In this document: piece by piece, positions 23,532 through 48,830 of the stretch
How the letters are laid out: every line of letters begins with the position of its first letter
Numbering within the stretch: position 1 is the first letter of the stretch
Source: Auanema rhodensis
Lineage: Eukaryota > Nematoda > Chromadorea > Rhabditida > Rhabditidae
Reading direction: 5' to 3'
DNA length: 64,000 nt
Assembly: GCA_964057225.1 (NCBI GenBank)
Contig: OZ059897.1
Coordinates: 5,952,001-6,016,000 of the forward strand
Notes under the pieces: generated by a model
Database searches by the model: none
Told to the model about the DNA's origin: nothing
Seen by the model: the letters and a program-made list of their open reading frames with translations, nothing else
Position numbers and translations under genes: made by a program

Positions 23532-26500
23532 CTGTTTGATAAAAAAACATCAATAACATATGAAGAATAAGCAAAAGGATAGCGTCTGGATAGAAAGGCA
23601 TCGAACTATCCCTTCTGTTGACTAATCATTGAATTAAGTAGGCAAGCCTATGCATTTTGGGGCAATTTATCGTTCTCTAAGAGAGGCGGTCAGGGTCTCT
23701 TAATTGCCATTCAATCGATTGATGAATGCTCACAACACGATGCATCATCTAAGTTCTAATAAACAAAAAAAAGGAGAAAAGAATAATAAAAATTAATTGT
23801 CTATTACAAAAGCATTAGATCGGATGAAAAAATGGCTTAAGACATAGCGCACTAGTACGAGTCTGGTAATTTTTGAATTGAATAAGTAAGATCAGGATTA
23901 GTCGGCTGGAATGATCATTAAACTGTCGGTTGTAATTGGCTAACTTGCACTTTTAAAATCAAAAGGATGTGTATATACTGGTAGATGACTATGTGTGAAC
24001 ATTAGAAATAGATTTTTCACTAGTCATCATTTAAAAAAACAGTCAAAGATGATACCGAAATGAGGAATGAATGGCACTAACCAACACAACTAACAACGCT
24101 GATGAATGCCAAGGCAAAATTAATCAAAATCATCTTGGCATGTACGGAGGCTTTGTGATCCGCTTATGTAATAATCATAATCCGGAAGAGCTTAATTGAG
24201 CAAGTAGTTAGAAAAGCAGAGTTGATTCTGGGCTCGTAATCATTCCAGGAAAGAAAGGATAAAAATAACTTGTTAGGAGGGAATAAGAATTATTTTCCGG
24301 AAAACAAAGTCTTACATATAAAGGTCCACACGGTTCGTTTTACAAAGACAGGTTTAACAACATTAAATATTAACAGGAATAATTCAATTAATCGCTTATT
24401 CTGATAGGTAAAAAGAAAAAACCGATCGATGATGATTGAATAGCCTTAGTGGCAGCAGCCGTGAATGTAAAAGTTATAGGAGAGAAAGAAGATGCAAAAG
24501 AAGAACGAAATGAGGAAAATGGAACTAGTAAAAGAAAGAAAGAAAACGAGGCGGAGTGGATGGAGAACCCAGAATTTCGAACGGAACAAAGCGATTGATA
24601 TGGTCCAGGATTGAGGGATATAGTGAGCAATAAGAGAAGGACAATGGCCTAGTATTATTGGGGAACAAACGATATCCTTTACAATGTTTATGCGAGGAAT
24701 GGGGATAGGAAGAGAGAAAAGCTGTTGGAGCATTATTAGATCCAGATATACAGCCTATTTGACCCGATGATGATGTTGATGTGATGGCGGATGATGAAGA
24801 AGCTCTTTTCCGTCTCAGTCGCAAAAGCTTTTCTATTAATCATGCATAGCATATTATCTCGAGCTAAATGTACTAATACCCATGACTAATAGCAAAAGTA
24901 GCACCTCGAGAGAATCTAAATAAGTTGGAAGTAATGTTGATGATGAGTTATCTTGGACAGATAGGTCAATACTTCAAAGAATATTAGCTTAAGAAGCACA
25001 AACATGAGACTATACTAACGACTTCCAAACTGACATATTGTCAATTAAATAAAAAAAGTAAATATTAGACTAATTAGCGTTGGAGTAATTGCGACCAACG
25101 AGCAGAAGCAACAGCACCCGGGTTGACAAGGCCACACAAAGAAAGCATATAAAAGCATAACGTATCTTTTATTTCGAACAGACTGAGTAAATTAGTAAGG
25201 GACACTACGAGAGAGCAAAAGAGCAAGAGAAATAGGAAAACATAGAAAAGGTAAAGTTAATTGGCTGCAAAAACAAGTTTTAAGCTAAATTATTTAAAAA
25301 GACGTATGAACATATATATATATAAATATGTGAATATATATATATATATATATATACATACATATATATATACGAATAAGTATATATGCATACATACATA
25401 TTTGGAGATGCATATGAGGCTCTGCTAGATCCTCAGTACTAATCCGACATTTCGCATAATGCAGATGATCGTGGAAAGAAAAGGTCCCGCCCATCGATGG
25501 ACCCACTCTCGTAAGGAGGGGATCATCATCGTGTTAATTGAAAACTTTTGCAATTAGACCCCGAACTATGCTGATTTAATTAAATAAATGGACTGGTTTT
25601 ATCATTCTGGCAATATGTAGAGGCTATGGCTAAAGAATTCAAAGTTGTAGGGGATCCCATAAGATACCCTATAAGATGAAGTGAATGCGTAATAAGAGCG
25701 TGACTTATAATCAGAAATAACAAATTTAATCAACATGTTAAAAATGACAAAAAAGAAAATAACAAATTTAATAAACATGCTAATACTAATTGCCCCAAAA
25801 AATGTTATGTTTATTAGTTAAACTTTAAATAGACCTTTATTAGAAATCAATCGATTGACCCGTAATTTTATAACGCATTAGCTCGTGAATGGGAAAAATT
25901 AATAGCAGTATTGGAGGAATGGCAAGAATTAGGCAATATATTGTATAATAATAAATCACTTAGAAACACATTAGAAAGCTGACAAACATACATTTTGCAC
26001 ATAAAAAATTGGCATGCGGGGCTTTATGTTGTAAATTGGAGAAGATTACTAGTCGACTAAATATCTGCTAATTGCATGCCGGGTCAGTTGCACCGACCGA
26101 CCGGTCAGTATGCCGAAGGAGCAAACAATCCCACTATATCAATATGCAAATTCCATTAGCATATCCACGTGAATACAGATCGTGTCATTCGCGGCTCTAT
26201 TGATGTGGAAATCAGTTGAAAGCAAGAAGTGGATTGTATCTGAGGCAAAGTTTCTGTTACTGTACATGTTCGGTTGCATTCTTTAAGCGTAGTGCCATTT
26301 ATAGTTGTTCTCTCCCACATACCAGTAGAAATAACTTGTGTTTTTCTAATTTTCTTATACATATTGGAACATCATCGAGATTTGAGTTAAAAGAAGGCTT
26401 TCATCGGAAGTTTCTGGTGCCGGATATTTGCAATCAGTTAATTCCAAATAGGCTTGATATTTCATTTCAAGGGAAAGCTTTCTGGCTTTTTCCAGTCGTA

Positions 26501-28006
26501 AATAAGTTAATTAATTATAGTAGGATTACATTTATAATAGAAAGAATTGAGAGCATGTAAAGCTGTTATTTAGAAAAACAAGAAAAATTGAGGAGATTAT
26601 GATTATAAGATATAATTTTGAAGAAAATATATATAGCATTGAAACGATGTTCAAAATTAAAATGAATTGAAGAGCAATGTAGATTAAGTATAGGCTCTGA
26701 AAATGTTCATCGAAAAGATCAACATCGTAGTAGTAAGTTCTTTATATGATAATCGATTCTATTAATTAAACAATGTACATTCAAATTGCGTTCGTTCTAA
26801 TTGCAACAAAAGCTAATTAACAAGAAAATTATCGGAGCCATACATTGGGCAGAACATAAAACCAGAATAGCTAAGAAATAGCAAAGAAGAGGCAGAAATG
26901 TCCAACAAATATCCAGTTGTCGGCTAGCACTTTGTAGCTCCTGTAAGGCTATTCTGATTCATGGGCAACCTTTGCAATCTTTGATCTTTGATGACAGCTT
27001 TTTCATATTTTTGCATTTGTGTTCATCCATTCAGCACAATTTAAACAGAAAATAGACTAAAACTATATAAAATGTTCCAATACATTTCCACCACTAAGTA
27101 TGTATGTATCAACTTTATAATTAATATAGCTTGAAAATGAGGAGAAGATTGAAAACATCTATGAAAAAGCTTAGCCGAATATAAATCAGTTGTCAGGGAA
27201 ACTGAGGATTTGTCAGAAGTAAAAGCAATATAGATTGCTACACTTCTTATAACAACTCTAGTAATGATGAAGATCTGTAAAACTACAAATAAAAATCATT
27301 AATGTAGCCAATGAAAGAAAGAACAAAAAAAAAGATAATTTATGTTAAAATGCTTTGAAATCTGGACTATGTCAAGTACAACAATGATATAAAGTAATAT
27401 ATATGTGTGGGTGTATATTATAAATGTGTATATATGTATATCTTAAAGGATACTATAAAAAAAGTAAAGGATATCAAGGATAATAATAATTATTATAATA
27501 ATAAGGATGATAATAATAATGGTAAAAAGGATTTTATCTCATACATAAAGGCAAAGGCCTGGTAAAACAAAGAAATTGCTGATTCGGTTAAATAGGTTTT
27601 TATGCAAGTAAAGGCAATTATGTAGGCACATTCCGGTAAGTGATAGGATGGAAGGCAAGAGAAAATACACGAAAAGAATAATAAGGCAAGTTGAATATCA
27701 CACTGAGAAATTAAAACCAAAAAAATGAAAACAAATATGAAGAACAAAAATTATAAAAATGTTACTATACATGCATATATAGATTAATCTATACATCTAT
27801 TTATTTATAGATATAAAGATATATATATGTATATGAATTTTATAAATTGTATACAGAAGGAATGAATTTTTGAAGTGAAAATACTAAAAATTTAGGAATG
27901 GTAGGGCAATCGACGGATTGCTTCATGGGCTAGGTTTATCGAGATATGTAATCCACTAGGAATGGGATCAGGGGTGAGAATGCTTTTGGAACTATTTTCA
28001 AGAGAC
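23532..28006. other. Gene B upstream region and gene C 3' flank
   Basis: 4.5 kb without a supported gene. Parts are more complex and GC-richer than typical intergenic DNA (for example 23590-23760, 24050-24260, 25085-25140, and 26080-26120 with ACCGACCGACCGGT), which may mark regulatory blocks for gene B. A TA-rich microsatellite lies at about 25316-25380 and another T/A stretch at 27390-27440 and 27770-27830. Long minus-strand open frames at 24388-24824 overlap in three frames and are pyrimidine-driven. Confidence 0.45.
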
Positions 28007-31000
28007 CTAAGCCTCAACTTCGTTTTCAGTTGTAGAAGTCTCCTTAGGAGCGATCTCCTCGCTTTGCCATCCGCGAGTTTTAGCTTTCACATAATCCGGG
28101 AAACAAGCATGAAGCATAGCGTTCCATTCAGCTCTCATTTCGTCGGTACTGAAAATTTTTTAATAAAGATTTATTGAATGGGAATCATGACTTACGTTAT
28201 ATCGAAAGCATCATCGCATCTATGCCCACTTTGGCGGGCGTGTGAGATAACATTACTCTTGATTCCATTGAAATCACAATCGAAACACTGCAATAGAACA
28301 TGGATTAAACTATGTTTAACAAGACAATATTACCTGGTAGGGTTTGCTCTCCGAGTGAATCATGATTACATGACGTAGAAGGTTCCAACGTGATCCGGTG
28401 GAATTAAGGGTGGTTGGTTTACCGCACAACTAAAAAGGAACCAGGTTTTGACAGGTTGGTTCAAGATTGAACTTACAGCACACTTGTAAGTAGCCTTGCA
28501 ATGAACTCTTCCGTAGTTCTTTCCACGTCCGAATCTGCTCTCTTCTAACTCTCCATTTGTCATCCATCTGTGTTTCTTAGTGGCAGGACTGTAGTCGGAT
28601 CTTCTCCGAGAGTTAGTCTCTTCAATTTGGGCTGACTGTAATAACTATTTAAGAGATAAGTAATACGAACAAAAAATATTTACCCCGAAAGCACTTCCAA
28701 GAACGGGATTCAAAAGATGAATCATGGAAGCTCTAACTTGTTCATCTGATGTGCCCAATCCGAAGTCAACGCTATCGGAAGACTCGGTTTTAACTTCAGT
28801 GTCTTCATCATTCTGATCTTTTTTGATTGAGTCAAACTCATTAATTTCTGGAGATCTAGAAATATAACTCATAAATATCCATCAAAACTGTTGAGATTTC
28901 TTACACTCTTTCCTCAGTTTCAGTTACTGAAGCGACGTGTCCCAATATAATTCTTTGAATCTCTAACTGTTGGCGTTCTTGCTCCTTCTGTTGCTCGAGA
29001 GTCTGTCGGCTTTTATCCTCCAAGATTTTAGTAAGTGCCGAATGATTATTAGCCACTGGGGTGGAAGGAGTAGGAGCTCTCTGAAATTGAAGAATTATTG
29101 AAAGTAACTAATTTTATATTAAATTATGAAATAATTGAAGCGGAATAAATTAAGAGCGACCGGAAGTACACCTAATTACTTAAGGTGTGAGAATGAAAAT
29201 CTGTAGTTGACAACAGGCTCAACATTCGAAATGTTCACGCTGTCAACTAGTTCACCTAACATTCATCAAGCTATCAAAGAATCACTTAGTATTCAAGGAA
29301 CTCGTCTAACTACAACGATGGTAAGTGACACTAATAGTATCAGATTAAAGTTTATTTCAGGAAAGTCGTCCACAAACTATGGCAACCTTTCAGGAAACTT
29401 ATCATCGTGATGTGATTTCATATTTCTTTCTACGTTTTGATGATTTATACTGTTTTAGCATCATAACTCAGACGATTCAAAGAGAACAATTGTTCTGGGC
29501 AAAACTGAAAGACAAACTGCTATCAAAATCGAAAGTTTAGAACGGCGTTTGCAAGCTAATGAGAAGAATAGACGAGAAACTGAGGCTGAGTTGGAAACAT
29601 TTAAAAGGAAATACCAAGTAAACATTTCAAATTTTCTAAATTTCTTTGTATAATTGCGTAGAAAGTTCACGGAGACAACGAGCAATTACGAAGCGAAAAT
29701 GTAGAAATAAAGAAGGAATTAGAAGAATTTCGAATAGCTGAAAAGGATTTTAATGTTAAAATAAAGTATAACTAAGCGAACAAAATGCAATGCTTATGTT
29801 TTCTTTTCAGAGGGGACGCCATTTTGCTAGCCGAATTAACGGAAAAACTTGATAATATTGAGAGTGATTCTAAGGAAATAAAGGAGCAAATAGCAGCAAT
29901 TTTGTTAGAAAACGAAAACGAATTGAATATATTTGAAATGTCTTCAAATAATATTTTAAAACTTGTAGCACATGAAAGACAAGTTCGTCGACTAAAAGAG
30001 AAAGAAATTGAGGAACTTGATATAAACTTGAAACAGGTAAAAATCTTAAATATTATGTTATTTTGTGTTTAGACATCTGATCAACTGGCAAAAAGTCATG
30101 ATCACGTAATGAAGCTACTGCAACAAGTCGAGTTGGTTACTAAATCAAATCTCGAAAGAATCGATATTCAAAAAGAAGTTTACATTTTCATCATGAAGGT
30201 TATTTCAAAATATGCATTTAGGAAATTGAAATTGAAACAGAAGCTGCTAATCACTTAAAGACCAATTTCAAAAAAATGGAAGAGGAAGCAGCTGAGCGTA
30301 GAAAAAACCTTGGTTAGTTCATTGAGTGATTTAGTCATCACCGATCAAAAAAATATTTAGATGTCATGACAGCTGAGCTGCGATTGTTGAAGAAACAAAA
30401 GCGTGATTTTAAAAATAACGAAAGAAGTAACCAAATTCTTCTGCAATCATTGGAGACTGAGAGACAATCGTTTCTGGAAACGTTGTCAACGTTGTTAGGG
30501 TTAGAAGTACCTGTTGATGGAGCCGAAATCAAAAGGAGAATCAGGTACTTCAAATTAAAGTTTATGACTCACTGGAAAGGAATGCTGATTTTGTTTAGGC
30601 AACTACAAAAAGAATCAGATGATAACAAAACTATACAAACAAAGTTGGAAAGGGATTATAATGAAATTGAGGAACAACTTCTTGATCAAGCTAAGCAACA
30701 ACGTAATGCTTTATTTCGGGCAAGGTACGAATGAAGTATCTTTATTAGTACTAAAGAGTTTTTCAGAACAGCTGAAGAGGAACAGTCTGTTTTACAGGAG
30801 AAGATTCAAAGCTTGCTTCAGGAAATTAAAGCATCAGATCTTGTTATCAAAGAAAAAGATGCAAAGATAGAGCAGTTTGAAAGTATCCTTAAAAAGGTTC
30901 AAAACCAGTATTCCTTTCTATGAATTAAGAGTTTTTTAGATCAATAGCTCAATCGGATTACAAACCGAAAACGGCCCCAAAGAACTGATAGATCGCATTC

Positions 31001-32054
31001 AAGATCTGGCTATCTATGAGAGTCTACTTCAGAAAACAAGACCTAACCCGGTAAGCCATGCTCAATTAAACTAGAATAGTCGAGTGTATTAAGACAACTC
31101 TTCAAAAACTTGCTTCATCTGGAAAACCAAGTATGGTATGTTCTCGAACGCATGAAATGGGGTTAAATAGATCGTTACAGCATGCTGTAGCTCATACACT
31201 CTGCGGTAAGACAGCATGGGACAGATGGGACCAACATCTTCTTACAGCGGTCAGGCTTGAATCCATCAAAGCAGCCGATAATGAAAAAGTCTTGAGAGTT
31301 AGCCATCCATAGTATGGACCATTGTTTAACCACATTTTTTTAGAGAAAGTTGAGTGAAAAGGAGAAGAAAATCAGAGAGTTGGAAAAGGAAAGAAAGGAG
31401 GTCAAGTCACAAAAATTTTCCCGAAACAGTGAAGGAAGAGTAAGTTCAATGGGTGCCTGATGAATATTGACAAGTTCTGTTTCAGCTTTGTTCAACACAG
31501 ACAAAACAGAAAATGGAACCAGGGACACAAAAAGATGAAGAAACATAAGCCAAAATATACACTGAATCCAATAAAAATTATGAAAAACTAACCACAAGAG
31601 TATTGCTATTACTAAATCCATTTGATTGATCTGAAGAAGGGGATGAACGCTTTGATAGAGCTTGGGCAATATCGTTTATCGAAACCTAAACGTTGGCAAT
31701 TAGAATCAATTAATCTCATATAGGAAGTAATTTACCTTTGGTTTCCCATTTGTTGACGTGGAAGAAGATGTAGAGGAAGTAGAGGAAGAAGATGAAGATG
31801 ATGATGAGTTGGTTGCTGTGTTAGCATTACTTGAGCCATTAGTAGTTGTACCATTAATGGAAGTCTTGTATTTCAAAGATGGATGATCACACAAATCAGA
31901 AACAACTGCGAATTTATCAAAGCCATGAGTTATCTTAAGGGAAAATAACATTAGATAGAGTGGCTATGGATAGAAAACTCACTAAATATTGAACAAGAGT
32001 CATTGTGGCAGTCGTTGTGCTTACCTCCACCACTACATATTTCGACTGCAACAT
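28007..32054 (-). CDS. Gene C: double zinc-finger protein related to gene A
   Basis: Exons on the minus strand: 32025-32054, 31736-31933, 31593-31685, 28905-29080, 28684-28855, 28477-28635, 28334-28429, 28196-28287 and 28007-28148, about 385 residues in frame. The N-terminus (MLQSKYVVVE, intron, then ITHGFDKFAVVSDLCDHPSL) aligns with the second half of the gene A/B module, though its CxxC is altered. A Thr/Asn/Ser run (31750-31850), VSINDIAQALSKRSS, a Gln/Glu/Arg stretch (DKSRQTLEQQKEQERQQLEI) and an acidic segment follow. Two C-terminal fingers are Cx2Cx17Hx4H and Cx2Cx11Hx5H, then a tail with MRAEWNAMLHACFPDYVKAK. Fingers, tail and their intron positions match gene A. The 2.5-kb intron 29081-31592 hosts a coiled-coil gene on the other strand. 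Probably a nuclear DNA-binding protein; function unknown. Upstream exons cannot be excluded. Confidence 0.78.
29231..31548 (+). CDS. Long coiled-coil protein nested in an intron of gene C
   Basis: About fifteen small exons join in frame from an ATG at 29231 (MFTLSTSSPNIHQAIKESLS) to a stop at 31546-31548 (...KMEPGTQKDEET). Almost all of it is heptad-like, Glu/Lys/Gln/Leu-rich coiled coil, for example AIKIESLERRLQANEKNRRE, LAELTEKLDNIESDSKEIKE and EKEKKIRELEKERKEV. It is interrupted by short non-coil segments, notably TLLGLEVPVDGAEIKRRIR and a conserved-looking block (SLQHAVAHTLCGKTAWDRWD) near 31180-31250. The overall plan recalls cytoskeletal, centriolar or ciliary scaffold proteins; a CCDC170-like identity is possible but only a guess. 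It runs opposite to gene C, starts 150 bp past one host exon and ends 44 bp before the other. The codon before the ATG region is also open, so a slightly earlier start is possible. Confidence 0.75.
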
Positions 32055-44680
<12,626 letters not shown>

Positions 44681-44989
44681 CATCCAAAATTTTGCTTTTT
44701 TGTAAAAACTATTTGTCGGAAGAATATGTCCGTTTTACTTCCGTATACAGTCTGCTTACGATGACCTCAAGATAATAAACTCCTAAATCTTTTCTTTGTC
44801 ACAGCTGTGCTCCAAGACGTGACAGTTCTTTGTGAAAAAATCTATTCAATCAATCCATTTGATTTAAAATTTGAATTACTATTTCAAACGTCGAGAAAAC
44901 TAAAAAATACAAAAAGCGTGGAAACTGTTTTAAAACTTATTAAACATCTTGATTCTCAAAAGTATGATTCTGTATCTAGAAAAAGATAA
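44681..44989 (+). CDS. Possible 3' part of a small unidentified gene
   Basis: Two exons are suggested: 44681-44731 (SKILLFCKNYLSEEYV) and 44805-44989. They join in phase at a GTTTTA donor and TCACAG acceptor, giving P-VLQDVTVLCEKIYSINPF and ending QKYDSVSRKR before a stop. The sequence looks helical and protein-like, but I do not recognise it. Upstream exons may lie between 44290 and 44600, where both strands have short open segments (minus strand GHSLGDWDDFYELHDKVQ at 44296-44350; plus strand IEPYRATRKSRPSPLMNGLL over the same bases), and I could not build a single consistent model. It may be a real small gene, a decayed one, or chance. Confidence 0.3.
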
Positions 44990-45280
44990 ACAGCAAGCAA
45001 AGAAATCTTATAAACTATTCCGAAATTTTACGACCTTTATTCAAAGGTTGATGTATGACAGATACAACATTATCAACTTATTATACATACAAGGCTAGAA
45101 AGCTTCTGCAGCAGCAAAATTGATGTTTCAACTCTTAAACTTTAAAACAATCCATATAAAACTCAATAATTCAACAAAATGGCATAATTAATAAGACAGG
45201 GAATGATAGGCATTTTACAGGATACTCGTAGAAGAGTCATGTCATGTGAAAATATCAAAAATTATGCTACAATCTACGAA

Positions 45281-47991
45281 TTATTTCTTCAACATCCTCC
45301 TCTTATCATCATCCTCAAACTCTGTTTCACAGGGACTAGGATGAGGAGGTGCTACGCTACCAACTAAAGGAGTATTGGGAGGCTGTTGTCTTAAAGCATA
45401 CCCCCTTCCAATTCCCATACCATAGGAAGTTGTACTTTCGCCTCCTACCATAGAAGCGTAATCATTCGTCTAAAAACAAACAATACAGTGAATTATAGCT
45501 AATAACTGGATGTATACCACGGGGCTTTCACAGTCCTTTCTTCGAGCTCCTTTTGTTTTATCAAAGATAGTAATAGGGCTTATTGGCCAAGTTTGATCAG
45601 CCAATGGTGGTGGGATATTTTGAAGAGGATTTCTGATTTGACGAATTCCTGAAAAATTAATAATAGATTCACTCATTCTACCAGTATTACCTGGAGGAGC
45701 AGGGGAACCTAAATAGGTAACCTCTGTAGGAGCCTCCGGCCGTAATGTTCCACCACTTCCACGGGTACTATCTGCTCCACATCTCAGAGGAACACAGTCT
45801 AAATAAAGGAAAATAGAAAATTATTAGTTCAACCACACGATCTAACCTCCAAAAACATAATAACATTTCTCAGTGAATCTATGTTTACTAACTACATGCT
45901 TAATATAACCCTTGTCAAGCAACATAGTCGCGTACTGCTTAGCAGTTTTTCGATCAGGCAAATCTGACATATGTTCTACTAACCAATCTACTAAGCCTTG
46001 TCCTAAAAAAATGTTTCAATTCAAAAAAATAATTAGAAATTCTAACCAATAAATGACATCGGGACAGGGATCTTTAACCATTTCCGATTTTTGACTTGTA
46101 ATCCAGAATCTGGCCGTGCCATTGTTCTAACAACAAGTATGGGATCAAGAGTAATAGATAGATTTTCGGATAATTGATGATCTGTAAGCAAGAGATGGAT
46201 ATGCGTTTCAATCCCATTAATTATAAACCATTCTGATCATTATCTCTTCGTCGATGAGCTTCTTCTAATAATTGATGAGGAATACCATTTCTTCGTTGAT
46301 CATATAAAGCTCTTTCCTAAAAATAAAACATAATATATAACTGAAAATATTCCATACTTCGTCATCTGATTCCGGTCCTATCATTCCCAGTGTGCCCTCA
46401 TCAAATGTTTGTGAAATATCTGGTGCCCCCATTTCTTGTAGACGTTTTGTTTCCTCTGAACATTGCCTGAAATATATTTCGAAGATTAATATACGTGTAC
46501 AGGAAATTATTTAGAAACTTACACAGCAGTTTTGACCCATAATGAGATATCTAAAGGTAAAGTTTCTGAAGCTAAAGCAGCGAGAGGATCGTAATCATTA
46601 TTACGATGAGGCTTCGCTACATATAGAATAAATGGTCTGCAATTCAAAGAATACATTCAGTAAATCATAAGCCAAACATATGAACATACTTCTTTGCAGA
46701 TGCAACTTCTCTTAATAAGGCTACGGCAGTTGTATCCGATAAATTTTCAAACGACGTATTATTAATTTGAATAATCTGATCTCCCACTTCAATCTTGCCA
46801 TCAAGATATACAGCACCATCTTCAATAACATAACAGAATAATGAAAAAGAAATAAATATATAAAGATTACCTTGTAAGATTTCACTGACAAGTATAGCAC
46901 CTTCATAACTAACAACAGAAATCCCCAAATATGGAGCATTTTTCATACTCAGTTTGACTTCTAAGATTCGATCAAGTTCTTGACTAGCACTGAAAACATT
47001 CAGTAACAAATATTAATTTCAAAATTATGTAATCACCTGCTTTCTTCAGAGCCTATTGTACTAGGAACATAAGCTTTACGGAACCTATCTTTCCTAGGTT
47101 TTCGCTTCCTTACTTTTTCACCCTTATTCATACCTAGGGGCTCATACAGAGAGGAAGATAAGCCACTTAATCTAAAAATAAATTTTGAGATAAATTTAGC
47201 ATTCATTTTACCTTGATGATTGATCATAATGATACGGATCTTCCGAATTTGAAGTGTAAACCTCGGCTAAATGTTCACCAGCTCGTCCTGAAAACAAATA
47301 TTTGATTATTTTTAAAAATCACAGAGTTAGTCAAAACAGAACAAGCATAAGAAGGAAATAAGGTTGTCAAATATTCTTCCAGCTATTCCACAATCAAAGA
47401 AATAAAACTAACGACTTATTACAGTTCCTAAGCTACTTGCGGGATGAGAAGAGCTTGGACCTTCCAGCCCGTAATGAAGACCATCCAGTTCAGTTGAATT
47501 TCTGCGCCGTCTTTCCTGGAAATTAATACAACAATCAAAAAAATTAATTAAACCTAATAAACCTTGTCAGAAGATAAAGGTTCTTTATCTCTTCTTGGTA
47601 AAGTGCCTGGTCTTGGAAGCGTGCCATGACCAGGAATACTGAGCAAATATAATTCAAACAAGCCGTTGGCGTTCTTTCGCAGTCGGCAAGAATCTTCAGT
47701 CAACTCAATCTTCACTTCGCTATAAATACACACAGTCAAAATCAATTAACAATAAGCAAACAACCATCCAATATCCTTGTCAAGCTCCTTACAGAAATAC
47801 TGATACCCTTTTTTAGTAAAGTTCCTTTTAAAATCACCTAATGATACATTATCCGGTGATGTTTCTAACACCGAAACATAGGGAGTACGACTATCATCAA
47901 GATAATAATAAACCTCAAATAAAATTAAACATTTAAAAAATAGAAAAACTTAAAAACAAACCTTGGTTTCAGTAAGGCAATTAAGAGACAT
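45281..47991 (-). CDS. dsh: Dishevelled, Wnt signalling scaffold
   Basis: Dishevelled couples Frizzled receptors to canonical and planar-polarity Wnt outputs in the cytoplasm and at the membrane. The minus-strand start at 47991 (MSLNCLTETK, then VYYYLDDSRTPYVSVLETSP and DFKRNFTKKGYQYFCKELD) gives an N-terminal DIX domain to about 47640. The PDZ domain lies at about 46990-46600 (RILEVKLSMKNAPYLGISVV, then GKIEVGDQIIQINNTSFENL). The DEP domain lies at about 46130-45850 (VKNRKWLKIPVPMSFIGG, then GLVDWLVEHMSDLPDRKTAK and HRFTEKCYYVFG). The order DIX-PDZ-DEP is diagnostic. The C-terminal tail is Pro-rich, with ILYVAKPHRNNDYDPLAALA between PDZ and DEP. Nematodes have several paralogs (dsh-1, dsh-2, mig-5) and I cannot say which this is. 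Many introns of about 50 bp. Its promoter is shared, head to head, with the + strand gene at 48831. Confidence 0.93.
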
Positions 47992-48830
47992 TTCTACTTA
48001 AATATTTTTGTCTATAACAATACCATATCTGTAATAAGATTTTATAAAGAGAGTTAAAATAAAGAGAATATTGCAATAAAGACAATAAAGTAGAATAAGG
48101 GCCATTATAATAAGGACCCATAAGCGTTTCAAAGATACATTTGAATCTCGAGGGAGAAATAATGAGAGGCCAGACACAGAGAGGTTTTTGGCCTGCCAGT
48201 GACGCAGGGGAACAGCTGATCGATTCAACCGTATATAGTAAGTTAAATTTGATGTTAATTATTGTAACCATATGATAACTCTATACTTTGATGTCTTAAA
48301 CTAAAGAAAAACAAGGTTTGTTTTTGTGTGTACATGTCCAACTTTAGTCGTATACCAATAAACTTTAACATTGATATTTTAACATTTGAACACTTATTAT
48401 GTCATCCACTTTGTAGATTAATTTAATTTGAAACTTTTTAAGCGATTTTCATTTGAATTTTTTATGTGTGTTAAATCGTCGGCTGAAAGTTGACCACAAT
48501 TGCGTTGTGTTTTCACGTGATGTTTTTCTCATTGCATAGCTATGTTATGTTTTTTACGAAGTTACCATGGTAAGGCACAGAATATTCTATTGATTTGTCC
48601 TGCACGCATATTCTTAATTTTTAAATTTTATCTTCATTTAACTTATTTATTTTTTTTTAATAATTGATTTTTAACTGTAAGCTTTAGCTTACGAGTTATC
48701 TATCTATTTTCATTTTTTTCAAACGCGAACACTCTGAGCGGTTGTAATCGTTTCGGCATCGTTATTATTTTTTTCAAATTAATTTTTTCAGTTTATAATT
48801 TCGCCATTGTTATGTGACTCAATCTTAAGA
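47992..48830. other. Divergent promoter region
   Basis: 839 bp between the start of dishevelled (minus) and the start of the small secreted or membrane protein (plus). It contains a CACGTGA word near 48514 and AT-rich sequence; no coding feature is seen. Confidence 0.45.

Noticed and set aside
24388-24824. Three overlapping minus-strand open frames upstream of gene B
   Set aside because: Pyrimidine-rich low-complexity translation (Ser/Phe/Leu), no splice logic, no link to gene B exons.
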